From NCBI GenBank assembly GCA_964386535.1, contig CAYLRY010000021.1, positions 1 through 47,980 on the forward strand: DNA of 47,980 bases. The letters run 5' to 3'. The position numbers and the translations under genes are program-made. Below, in pieces: positions 24,133 to 32,164 of this stretch. This stretch comes from CAYLRY01 sp964386535. GTDB lineage: Bacteria; Chloroflexota; Dehalococcoidia; Dehalococcoidales; UBA3254. Under the pieces are notes generated by a model. That model did no database searches. It had not been told where the DNA came from and was given only the letters and a program-made list of their open reading frames with translations. Every line of letters starts with the position of its first letter. Position 1 is the first letter of the stretch.

Positions 24133-26591
24133 GGTAGTTCTCCTTCATACTTTTCTAATTGGGCTAAGGTTACAGCCTTGGCCGGAGTAATACAGCTCTC
24201 GTAATCACCACCCAATATGCTTGAGGCTGAAGCGCCGAAATCAACTCCGGAAGCATCAGGTTCATACCAGGCTCCGCTGCGCAATGCGATTATACCCGGC
24301 ATAATCCTGGCGGTCACATAAGCCGGCATAACAACCTTCCCCCTGTCATTGTAAACGGTTACTATGTCCCCGTCCTTTATTCCCCTGGCCTTGGCATCAG
24401 TAAGACTGATCCAGATTCTATGCTGGTAGACCTGGTCTTTCAACCAGGGGTTTGTCCAGAACATGGAGTGGACCCTGTATCTGCCTGGCGGAGTGACTAC
24501 CAGCAGGGGATACTTTTTAACCAGGGGGTCATTCATACCCCTTACTGCCTCCTTATAGACAGCCTTGGGTGTGAGTGCACCCCAATCACTGGGTATATAC
24601 TGATATAACGAGCCGTGAGCATCGTAGTGTGCGCCTTTTCCTCGGTGAGATTCATCGGCCAGATACCTGGAATAGAATTCTATCTTGCCTGATTCGGTAA
24701 AGTAGGGTTTGTCCGGGTCGATTTTTCTTCCGTAGGCCTCAGGTGGCATGTTGGTAAATAATTCGTCAATATTAACAAACTCACCCTGAGAGAACTTTTC
24801 CCATGTAGGCAGGATAACTCCAGCTTTTTTATACCGCTCTGCATACTCCTGGTAAGTATCTTTCTGATATCTTTCCCAGTCTTTGTCCCAGTTTTCAAAC
24901 GTAGTAAAATACGGGAAAAACTTGCGCGGATCTACGCCCAACTTTTCGGCCAGCTTGCATGACATCCAGATTCTGGGTTTGACTTCACCCTGCGGTTTGG
25001 CCAGCCCGGCGCAGTAGTTGATCGACGCCTCCGCTGGGACGATGTTCTTTTCTTCCCACATCCAGTCCTGGGCAGGCAGGATGATATCAGCAAATTTGGC
25101 GGTAGGGGTAATCATACTGTTGACGGAAACGATGAATTCCATCCGCTCCATAGCCGGTATTTGTTTAACAGGTGTATCAAACTGGGTAACCAGGTGGTTG
25201 TTGCCGTATTGAGATTCGCCTCCCCAGAACATCATCTTGGGATTGAAATCCTTTAATATAGCGGGGTCGTCTCTCCAACCGACCATCCTCATGTAATCCT
25301 TCTCGCTCAGTTCACCGCTGCGGACCTTATCCAGGAGCATTACCGCATCATTCCAGTAGTGACCGCGGTACAGTACCGGGACATGGTAATCTCCCAGCGG
25401 TCCCCAACCTTCTGATACATTCATAAGTCTGGGTGTTAAATTTCCTACACGCCTGGGGCCCTTTGAAGGTCCGGATCCCGGAACTCCCAGGGCTCCTCTC
25501 ATGGCCTGCAAAGCAGTAAAGGCTCTGACGGTATTTTCGCCGTGGCTTTTCCGGTTGACCCCCATGCTGTTAAAAAGCATATTTGGCCGGGCGCTCTGTG
25601 CCAGATGGATCAAACCCCGTATAGTTTCAGCCGGCACTGCACAGATGCCTTCCGCCCATTCAGGAGTCTTTTTAACTCCATCGTCTACTCCCAGGACATA
25701 GTTCTTCCATTCTTCAAATCCCTTTGGTTCAACATAGCGGGCCACGAACTCTTTATTCCAGGAGTCCTCTTCAAATAGAACATATGCCATAGCCATAAAC
25801 ATGGCACAGTCTGTTCCCGGCTTGATTGGAATCCACTGGTCAGCTACAGTTTCAGCGGCCGGGGTATACCGCGGATCGAAGATGATAACTTTACCTCCTC
25901 TCTCCCGGCACAGTTTTAAAAGCCAGGCAAACTGATACCCGGGTCCACCGGAGCCCATGGCCGGGTCGTAGCCCCAGATCACAATTAGTTTGGCATTAAT
26001 CATTCTGGCTACAGTTCCACCAGGGCCTCCGCCTACTGCTGAGCCTGCATTCGGGTCAACACCGAACATCAGCGGTGTGGCTAACCTGGCTGCATCCGCT
26101 GAAGAGTAACCCCAGGTGTTTACCCCTGCACCCCAGAAGGAGAAGAGCCGTTCGGCTGTCAAATTAGGCCCTTTAGGTATTATGATGGAATAAGGGCCGT
26201 ACTTCTGTCTGATTTCCTTCATCTTATCGGCAATGGTGGTCAGAGCTTCTTCCCAGGAGATCCTGACAAATTTTCCCTCTCCGCGTTTGGCTCCTGGAGC
26301 TCTTTTCAAAGGATAGAGTACCCGGCGCGGGTCATTAAGGTGTTTATGAAAGGCCATTCCTCTGACACATGGCCTTCTCTGTAGACGGTTGTTTAACAAA
26401 TCAGACTCCGGTAAACCGTCATCTTCCCGGCCTGATCCTGGATTATACCTATCATCAGGCTCAACAGCAATAACCACACCATCTTTAAGATGGACTTTAA
26501 ATACGCAAGAGCTATCACTGCCGCAGTTGCAATTGCATGAGCTGTAGTAAGTAGTTTCACCTTCGATCTTGGTAATGAGGTTTTTTGTCAT
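24129..26591 (-). CDS. Molybdopterin-dependent oxidoreductase, DMSO reductase family catalytic subunit
   Basis: 820-aa Mo/W-bis-MGD enzyme. The N terminus has a cysteine cluster (Cys19, 21, 23, 29 and Cys75 in RRPCVRG) for one [4Fe-4S] centre. Next come RISWEEALTTIADKMKEI, the DPRYTPAAETVADQWIPI cofactor segment, FWGGESQYGNNHLV, and DIILPAQDWMWEEKNIV. The C-terminal MGD domain has ARGIKDGDIVTVYNDRG. There is no twin-arginine signal, so it is probably cytosolic. The metal ligand is not certain. A Ser in GYSSADAAR is a candidate. The pairing with a four-cluster subunit suggests a reductase, dehydrogenase or hydroxylase, but the substrate is unknown. Confidence 0.93.
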   Translation of the reverse strand: MTKNLITKIEGETTYYSSCNCNCGSDSSCVFKVHLKDGVVIAVEPDDRYNPGSGREDDGLPESDLLNNRLQRRPCVRGMAFHKHLNDPRRVLYPLKRAPGAKRGEGKFVRISWEEALTTIADKMKEIRQKYGPYSIIIPKGPNLTAERLFSFWGAGVNTWGYSSADAARLATPLMFGVDPNAGSAVGGGPGGTVARMINAKLIVIWGYDPAMGSGGPGYQFAWLLKLCRERGGKVIIFDPRYTPAAETVADQWIPIKPGTDCAMFMAMAYVLFEEDSWNKEFVARYVEPKGFEEWKNYVLGVDDGVKKTPEWAEGICAVPAETIRGLIHLAQSARPNMLFNSMGVNRKSHGENTVRAFTALQAMRGALGVPGSGPSKGPRRVGNLTPRLMNVSEGWGPLGDYHVPVLYRGHYWNDAVMLLDKVRSGELSEKDYMRMVGWRDDPAILKDFNPKMMFWGGESQYGNNHLVTQFDTPVKQIPAMERMEFIVSVNSMITPTAKFADIILPAQDWMWEEKNIVPAEASINYCAGLAKPQGEVKPRIWMSCKLAEKLGVDPRKFFPYFTTFENWDKDWERYQKDTYQEYAERYKKAGVILPTWEKFSQGEFVNIDELFTNMPPEAYGRKIDPDKPYFTESGKIEFYSRYLADESHRGKGAHYDAHGSLYQYIPSDWGALTPKAVYKEAVRGMNDPLVKKYPLLVVTPPGRYRVHSMFWTNPWLKDQVYQHRIWISLTDAKARGIKDGDIVTVYNDRGKVVMPAYVTARIMPGIIALRSGAWYEPDASGVDFGASASSILGGDYESCITPAKAVTLAQLEKYEGELP

Positions 26592-26623
26592 TTTATTCCC
26601 TCCTGATCATTTCCAGTGTTAAA

Positions 26624-26664
26624 AGCCCCCTCCAGGAATATTTCTATTCCAGTGGAGGGGTGCT
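26624..26664 (-). terminator. Terminator after the binding lipoprotein gene
   Basis: Stem CCCCTCCA with TGGAGGGG, extended by GGAATA/TATTCC, followed by T4 on the minus strand. It lies between the lipoprotein (26716) and the molybdoenzyme start (26591), so expression of the enzyme may depend on partial readthrough. Confidence 0.65.
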
Positions 26665-26715
26665 GTTTATTAAACCTGTGTCTCTTATTTTAGAATAATT
26701 TCAACGCAGATTTTA

Positions 26716-28404
26716 TTATTTGTTCCACCAGGCATACTCCGGATTCCAGTAGGATCCAGCGCCTCGGGTACCAATACCTGAGTCCTCTAATTTATCGGCA
26801 ATTACCCATAAATCTGATTCATAGTTGATAGGGATAGTAGTAACATCATCATACATCGCCTGGACGCAGTCTTGCTGGGCCTTGGGGCTCGCATCGGGTG
26901 AAGTCATGGTAGTATTATAGAGCTTCTCCCAGTCAGGGGGGTTCGCGTTGCTCTTATAATTGGTGCGTGGGAAAGCGAATGAGTTGCCCATCATCTGATT
27001 ATAGTTGGCGGACTGGCCTATGGAGGCATAAAGCAGGGCATTTTTCCAGGTACCACCTGTATACTCAGTATACTTGGCCTGTTCTACGAATTCCAGGTCT
27101 ACCTGAATGCCGATCTTGCCGAGATAAGCTTGCACCGCCACAACTATATCCCTGTTAGCTGTACTTTGCGCAATGATTCTGGTTTTAAAACCGTTCGGAT
27201 ATCCCGCTTCGGTCAGTAGTTGTTTGGCCTTGGAAACATCGTATTTCCGGCCTTCAATAGAAGCAACATACGCCTGGGATTTAGAATTGGGCAGTTGATA
27301 AGCTGCCTCATTAAAACCAAAGCCGAAAGTTTTAGCTATTGAAACCTTATCGATGGCATGTTCAGCGGCCATGCGGACTTTCACGTTTGCCCAGGGTGAA
27401 TCGGCATTGGCGCTATCCGGAAAAAGAGTGGATGTCTGAGCCGGCTGAGTCAGGACCTTTTTACCCAAAGCCATAAATTCACTGGCTACTCTGCCGGATC
27501 TGGCGCAATTCAGTATATCAGTTGTGCCTGATTTCATTAAAGCTATCCGGGTCATTTCGTCAGCTACAAAGAGGTATTCAACTGAATCTAAGTAAGGCTT
27601 TCCGGTGTTCCAGTAGTTCTCGAATCTCACACCCTTTAAGGATACATCCCGCTTGAACTCAGCCTGTTTAAATGGGCCGGTTCCTACCATATTCCAGCGG
27701 ACTCCATCCGCTCCATTTTTCTCGTAGGCTGTAGGAGAAATCTGAAAAATCATATTGGCTGCGAACGCTGGAATGAGTGAACTGCGCCACTGTGTAAGCA
27801 CAATTTTCAAAGTATAATCATCTATAACTTCTATTGATTTATAGTACCGCTGGCCTGTAAATACACCTTCTTTTTTGAGCATATCAAGGTTCCATTTGAG
27901 GGACTTGGCATTGAAATCGGTCCCATCATGAAACTTGACCCCTTTTCTCAATTCAAAAGTAATGGAAGGCTCTTTTGGATCCAATTTATAATTTAACGCC
28001 AGCCTGGGAATCAGAGTTCCGTCCCTTTCCTCTCTGAACAGAGGTTCCAGTGAAAGCTGCATGGAACCGTTGACCATGTTGGTCAACCATGGAATGCCGA
28101 GTGGCTGTCCCGGCGCTGTTGGTTCTATCCATTTAATTGTACCGCCGTATTTGGCATCTTCTTTCGATATCACGGATGACATTGGTGGGGCTGTCCCAGG
28201 ACCGGTTGGTGTGGCTGAAACGCTTGGTGAGGTACTCGCTGTGGTTGTCCTGGAAATAGCAGCCGAAGTAGCAGGTGCAGCGGAGGTGGTTACCACGGAT
28301 GTTGCTGGTGCAGTTGAGGAGGTTGATGGGGTTGATTGGCTGCTGCATCCGGCGATGATATAGGCACACACCAGCAGAATAATCAGGGGAAAAACCTTTT
28401 TCAT
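26716..28404 (-). CDS. Orphan SBP_bac_5 family substrate-binding lipoprotein
   Basis: 562-aa extracytoplasmic solute-binding protein of the oligopeptide/nickel type (family 5). Signal peptide with lipobox IAGC (Cys20) and a Ser/Thr/Ala-rich linker to about residue 80. Then the binding domains: YGGTIKWIEPTAPGQPLG, FELRKGVKFHDGTDFNAKSLKWNLD-type segment and NMVGTGPFKQAEF. The C terminus has EAGYPNGFKTRIIAQS and QAMYDDVTTIPINYE. AAAGGAG precedes the start. No permease or ATPase genes of this transporter class are present. Close paralogues are at 34161 and 39466. Confidence 0.92.
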   Translation of the reverse strand: MKKVFPLIILLVCAYIIAGCSSQSTPSTSSTAPATSVVTTSAAPATSAAISRTTTASTSPSVSATPTGPGTAPPMSSVISKEDAKYGGTIKWIEPTAPGQPLGIPWLTNMVNGSMQLSLEPLFREERDGTLIPRLALNYKLDPKEPSITFELRKGVKFHDGTDFNAKSLKWNLDMLKKEGVFTGQRYYKSIEVIDDYTLKIVLTQWRSSLIPAFAANMIFQISPTAYEKNGADGVRWNMVGTGPFKQAEFKRDVSLKGVRFENYWNTGKPYLDSVEYLFVADEMTRIALMKSGTTDILNCARSGRVASEFMALGKKVLTQPAQTSTLFPDSANADSPWANVKVRMAAEHAIDKVSIAKTFGFGFNEAAYQLPNSKSQAYVASIEGRKYDVSKAKQLLTEAGYPNGFKTRIIAQSTANRDIVVAVQAYLGKIGIQVDLEFVEQAKYTEYTGGTWKNALLYASIGQSANYNQMMGNSFAFPRTNYKSNANPPDWEKLYNTTMTSPDASPKAQQDCVQAMYDDVTTIPINYESDLWVIADKLEDSGIGTRGAGSYWNPEYAWWNK

Positions 28405-28467
28405 CTTTAATGTCTCCTTTATTTAATTGAATGATCTAAATTTCTGAATATTCTTCTCGAAGCAAAA

Positions 28468-28728
28468 CTAAACCTGAACGGTCAGTGAGTTCAATACAGG
28501 GAAGGTTTTTTCTTTCGCCATCGCATAGAGACAGTCAGATTCACAGCTTTGGCCCAGACTACAACGCCACGTAATAACCTCGGAATCCCCCCGGTGCTTG
28601 ATAACATGAGGGACCAGCCAGACTGATCTTTTATTTTGCATAGAATCCTTCACAAATTCAAAGCAGGGACCGAACTTGGGCGTTAAGGTTAGATGTTGAT
28701 TTGTATTTCCTGTCGCTCCTTCACTCAT
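28468..28728 (-). CDS. Small cysteine-containing hypothetical protein
   Basis: Not recognised. The preferred product is 86 aa from MSEGATGNTNQ, because AGGAG sits eight bases before this ATG, whereas the upstream ATG at 28782 lacks a good ribosome site. The sequence has one Cys in FGPCFEF and a group WRCSLGQSCESDC that could bind a metal or cluster. No signal peptide was seen. It lies between an FAD oxidoreductase and a binding lipoprotein on the same strand, so it probably belongs to that operon. A ferredoxin-like or chaperone role is possible but unsupported. Confidence 0.55.
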   Translation of the reverse strand: MSEGATGNTNQHLTLTPKFGPCFEFVKDSMQNKRSVWLVPHVIKHRGDSEVITWRCSLGQSCESDCLYAMAKEKTFPVLNSLTVQV

Positions 28729-28788
28729 ACCGTCAACTCCTGTTGCAGGGGAAGCGTAGACATATTTTTTAATGAATAACATATTGAT

Positions 28789-30141
28789 TTATATTCTTGG
28801 TAGTAGCACGCCTTTTTTAACCAGGCTTTCATGTAGAATTCGATGATCTAACTCCCTGACCGATACATTATTTTTAATGGCCAAAGCGGCTGCCGTACCG
28901 GCTGCTTGTCCCATCGCTATGCAAAACTGGATCGGAGCCAGTAAGTCATTGGCTACCAGATCTGATGAATAACAGCGGCCGGCTACCAGAAGATTGTCTA
29001 TTTGTCTCGGTAACAGAGAACGATAGGGTATGTGCCAGTGCGGGTGTTCAGGTGACACTGTATGCCGGAAATCCGGACATACCGCTATTGTATCCGGGAA
29101 TATTAACCCTGAAAATATCTCCTTTTCCGTCAGAACGTGTTCGCCAATTAGTCTTCTACTACTGCGTACCCCAATCTGAGAAGCGGTATCCAGGATAAAG
29201 CTATTCTCAAATCCGGGCATGTGTTTCTTCAAGAAATCATGCGTTAATAGCATTCTCTTTCGCCCGTTTACCTCAAGCCAGGTAAGATCAGCCACGTTTA
29301 AGGGGTCCAATCCCCCTACGGCATTATTTACCCAGATCACATTCTCATGAGTAGTATTGATATAATGGGTGAATCCTCCTAGCCGTTCAAGTTCACGCAT
29401 CATTTCGGCATATTTCTCTGTCTCTGATTCCTTAAAAGCCAGATATCTGGTTGAATCGATGTTACCTATGCGGAAAGTCAACGCCAGGTGGGAAGATCGC
29501 ATCGTGGTATCCATCTGTATATCAAAAGGGGCCCCGGCAGAGGCGAATATATCTCCATCTCCAGTGGCATCAATAACCACTTTCCCCAGGACCGCCTGCC
29601 TTCCTGACTTGCTCTCAAAAATTACTCCCTTTGTAGTTGATCCTTTTACCAGCGCCCGGCAGCCCCACGAATGCAGTAATAGAGTGATTCCAGCTTCTGC
29701 CACCATTTCATTTAATACGCATTTAAGTATTTCAGGATCAACGGTAGCACTCATCCTGATCTTCCCTTCAATGACGCAAAAAGCATAACGTTTCCAATGC
29801 CTGATAAGGGTTTGATCACTTGACCCTAAGTCCTCCTGGCGCGGATGAATAGCTGCTCCCCGTGCATCCAGACGGTTAATGACCTCCTGACAAAGACCGC
29901 TTATTTGCTGTTCATGGGTACCATCACTTAAAGGCATGATAACTATAACCAGTCCTCCGGTTGCCATGCCTCCAAGATGTCCATATCTTTCCAGAAGTAC
30001 AGTCTTAGCGCCATTTCTGGCCGCTGAAACAGCAGCAGCAAAACCGGCTGGCCCACCGCCCACCACCACTACATCAGCTTCCTGAAAAATATTCAACTCA
30101 CGGGCAGGTTCCTGAATGGTGTTCTGTGTACCTTTAACCAT
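28789..30141 (-). CDS. FAD-dependent oxidoreductase (FAD_oxidored family)
   Basis: 450-aa flavoprotein with an N-terminal dinucleotide fold, VVVGGGPAGFAAAVSAARNG, then ERYGHLGGMATGG. The VVIDATGDGD motif is near residue 190, and the C-terminal FAD segment is LLVAGRCYSSDLVANDL followed by MGQAAGTAAALAI. The family includes many uncharacterised dehydrogenases for cyclic or steroid-like substrates. It is paralogous to the divergent gene at 30663 and shares ESKSGRQAV with it. Transcription should start near 30226 from a strong promoter. Confidence 0.92.
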   Translation of the reverse strand: MVKGTQNTIQEPARELNIFQEADVVVVGGGPAGFAAAVSAARNGAKTVLLERYGHLGGMATGGLVIVIMPLSDGTHEQQISGLCQEVINRLDARGAAIHPRQEDLGSSDQTLIRHWKRYAFCVIEGKIRMSATVDPEILKCVLNEMVAEAGITLLLHSWGCRALVKGSTTKGVIFESKSGRQAVLGKVVIDATGDGDIFASAGAPFDIQMDTTMRSSHLALTFRIGNIDSTRYLAFKESETEKYAEMMRELERLGGFTHYINTTHENVIWVNNAVGGLDPLNVADLTWLEVNGRKRMLLTHDFLKKHMPGFENSFILDTASQIGVRSSRRLIGEHVLTEKEIFSGLIFPDTIAVCPDFRHTVSPEHPHWHIPYRSLLPRQIDNLLVAGRCYSSDLVANDLLAPIQFCIAMGQAAGTAAALAIKNNVSVRELDHRILHESLVKKGVLLPRI

Positions 30142-30206
30142 CTCTCTTTAGCTTCCGGAAAAAGTATAAATTTATTAGTCGTCAATTAGGAAAAAAACAC
30201 TCTTGT

Positions 30207-30229
30207 GCATATATGACAACATATATGAC
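30207..30229. promoter_or_regulatory. Tandem operator-like repeats at the minus-strand start site
   Basis: CATATATGAC occurs at 30208-30217 (preceded by G) and again at 30220-30229, spaced 12 bases apart. The pair covers about +1 to +20 of the minus-strand transcript, a repressor-type position. Confidence 0.55.
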
Positions 30230-30232
30230 GAT

Positions 30233-30261
30233 AGTATAAACCTTTCCTGTTCGACTGTCAA
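30233..30261 (-). promoter_or_regulatory. Promoter of the FAD oxidoreductase at 28789
   Basis: On the minus strand TTGACA (30256-30261), a 17-base spacer and TATACT (30233-30238). Confidence 0.75.
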
Positions 30262-30389
30262 TATGCCCCTTCAACCATGTTCTACAATCAAACCTGGCTT
30301 GCCGATCTGGGGCATTTTTACCAGCTAGATGCAGCAATTTCGGGCTTATCTGATACTATTTGTTGGTGGGTTATGGATGGCTAATCTAT

Positions 30390-30418
30390 TTGACAAATAT
30401 GTATGAATTACCTATAAT
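30390..30418 (+). promoter_or_regulatory. Perfect consensus promoter of the FAD oxidoreductase at 30663
   Basis: TTGACA (30390-30395), a 17-base spacer and TATAAT (30413-30418), with no deviation from the sigma70 consensus. The start is predicted near 30425, leaving a leader of about 238 bases. Confidence 0.85.
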
Positions 30419-30443
30419 GGAACTTCTTATCGACATTATAGAT

Positions 30444-30454
30444 GTCATATATGC
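30444..30454. promoter_or_regulatory. Operator-like motif downstream of the plus-strand promoter
   Basis: GTCATATATGC, the exact reverse complement of GCATATATGAC at 30207-30217. It lies about 20 bases after the predicted plus-strand start, mirroring the positions on the other side. Confidence 0.55.
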
Positions 30455-30550
30455 ATTAACTGGAGATTATACTCCATTTCCCTCCAGTTTGTCTATTCTG
30501 GCTTTCTCCTATTTCTGTGAATAATGAAAATCTAATTCAGCCGGAGCGGA

Positions 30551-30610
30551 GTATCCAGCAGTCCCCTGTCTAATATTATCCGTGATACAGAAGGACCGGG
30601 GACTGGATAC
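30551..30610 (+). other. Long hairpin in the leader of the FAD oxidoreductase gene
   Basis: GTATCCAG-(CAG)-TCCCC at 30551-30566 pairs with GGGGACTGGATAC at 30598-30610: 13 pairs with a three-base bulge. The loop can form a further CTGT/ACAG stem. It ends 35 bases before the AAGGAGG ribosome site. It may be a regulatory RNA or a small palindromic element. Confidence 0.6.
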
Positions 30611-30662
30611 GGGCAGCCGCCGGTATGATTACAGGGATATTTTCTGTGTAAGGAGGATCGAT

Positions 30663-32027
30663 ATGGTCGCAGATTTGAATTTCAAAACGATTATAGAGCC
30701 GTCACGGGAGATAAAAATCATTCGTGAATGTGATGTTGTGGTAGTTGGTGGTGGCCCGGGTGGATTCGGAGCCGCCCTGGCTGCAGCCCGCAACGGAGCC
30801 GATACAGTGCTGATAGAAAGATATGGCCATCTGGGAGGCATGTCCAGCGGTGGGCTTGTTACTATTATACCTAATATGAGCGGGTTTGATGGTAAGCAAT
30901 ATATCAATGGAATTTGTGGTGAATGGATAGATAAATTAGAGGCTGAAGAGGCTGCCGCATATCCCAAAGCGGAGTTGGGTTCAAAGGATAAGGAAAGAGT
31001 ACGTTACTGGTTGAACCGGGGGCATTTTTTTGTACGTCAGGGTACTCTGGTAAAAAGCGTTTTTATCGATGCTGAAGTCTGCAAGTATATATTAAATGAT
31101 ATGGTAGAACAAGCTGGCATAAAAACATATCTTCATTCCTGGGGCACCAGCGCCATTGCAGAAAAAAATGAGGTTCAGGGCATTATCTTTGAAAGCAAAT
31201 CCGGCCGTCAGGCCGTCATGGCCAAAGTAGTTATTGATGCAACAGGCGATGGTGACCTCTTACCCTCAGCAGGGGCCGAATTTGAAGAGTATATTAACCC
31301 TTCACTCCGCATTGCCAACCTATCCATGTGTTACTGGATTGCCAATGTTAATCTGGCCAAAGTTGAGGAGTTTAGACAAACTAACCCGCAAAAATATGCT
31401 GAGTTGACCGCCGAATGTGGGAAATTAGGCGGGTATAACAGCTTCTTAAAAAGCAACCTTAAAGATCAGGAAAGCCTAGTCTGGGTACATAATAAGATGC
31501 CGGTTTCCAGTCAGATCGACGTGGAAGAGCTTACGCGCACGGAATTTGAAGGTAGAAAAAAGATGCGCATAATGCACGATTTTTTTAAGAAATATATTCC
31601 AGGTTTTGAACACAGCTTTATTGTTCTCACAGATCCGCAAATGGGGACCAGGGGAGCCAGAAGGGTATTAGGAGAAATCCGGTTGACTGCTGAGGACCTG
31701 GATTCGCATAAAATCTGGGAAGATGCTATAGCTGTATTTCCGGATTTAGATCGGGGTGCAGCCTCTGAGCGGCATCCCTTGATGAATATCCCTTATCGCT
31801 GTATGGTACCTCGGAAAGTGGATAATTTGTTGGTCGCCTGCCGGGCGTTTTCTTCAGATGATGTGTTCAATACTTATTTTAACCTCATTCCCCATTGCGT
31901 CGCGCTGGGAGAAGCTGCTGGTTCGGCAGCGGCTTTAGCTGTTAAAGAAAGAATAAAGCCTCGGAAAGTGAATTATGCTACCCTGCAAAATCTATTGATC
32001 CGCCAGGGAGTTACACTTCCCGTCTGA
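30663..32027 (+). CDS. FAD-dependent oxidoreductase (FAD_oxidored family)
   Basis: 454-aa flavoprotein starting at MVADLNFKTIIEP, chosen because AAGGAGG lies directly upstream. The dinucleotide fold is VVVGGGPGGFGAALAAARNG, followed by ERYGHLGGMSSGG, with VVIDATGDGDLLPSAGAEF in the middle. The C-terminal LLVACRAFSSDDVFN and ALGEAAGSAAALAV complete the family pattern. It is a divergent paralogue of the gene at 28789 and has the strongest promoter seen in the window. The substrate is unknown. Confidence 0.92.
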   Translation: MVADLNFKTIIEPSREIKIIRECDVVVVGGGPGGFGAALAAARNGADTVLIERYGHLGGMSSGGLVTIIPNMSGFDGKQYINGICGEWIDKLEAEEAAAYPKAELGSKDKERVRYWLNRGHFFVRQGTLVKSVFIDAEVCKYILNDMVEQAGIKTYLHSWGTSAIAEKNEVQGIIFESKSGRQAVMAKVVIDATGDGDLLPSAGAEFEEYINPSLRIANLSMCYWIANVNLAKVEEFRQTNPQKYAELTAECGKLGGYNSFLKSNLKDQESLVWVHNKMPVSSQIDVEELTRTEFEGRKKMRIMHDFFKKYIPGFEHSFIVLTDPQMGTRGARRVLGEIRLTAEDLDSHKIWEDAIAVFPDLDRGAASERHPLMNIPYRCMVPRKVDNLLVACRAFSSDDVFNTYFNLIPHCVALGEAAGSAAALAVKERIKPRKVNYATLQNLLIRQGVTLPV

Positions 32028-32164
32028 GACCGCATTAACAGGAAACGGAGGATAAGTTTGGCCATAACTTCATATTAATTATGGATCATAAGTGCTTATT
32101 TTTTAGCTGAGCCATCCCAATATAGAAGTACCCTTTCCGGAAATCATGGCATCAATGAGGGGCT

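Larger units (their letters stand above)
30142..30662. other. Divergent promoter region between paralogous FAD oxidoreductases
   Basis: 521 bases without a gene. It contains two divergent near-consensus promoters, three copies of a CATATATGAC motif and a 60-base hairpin in the plus-strand leader. All are listed separately. Confidence 0.75.
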
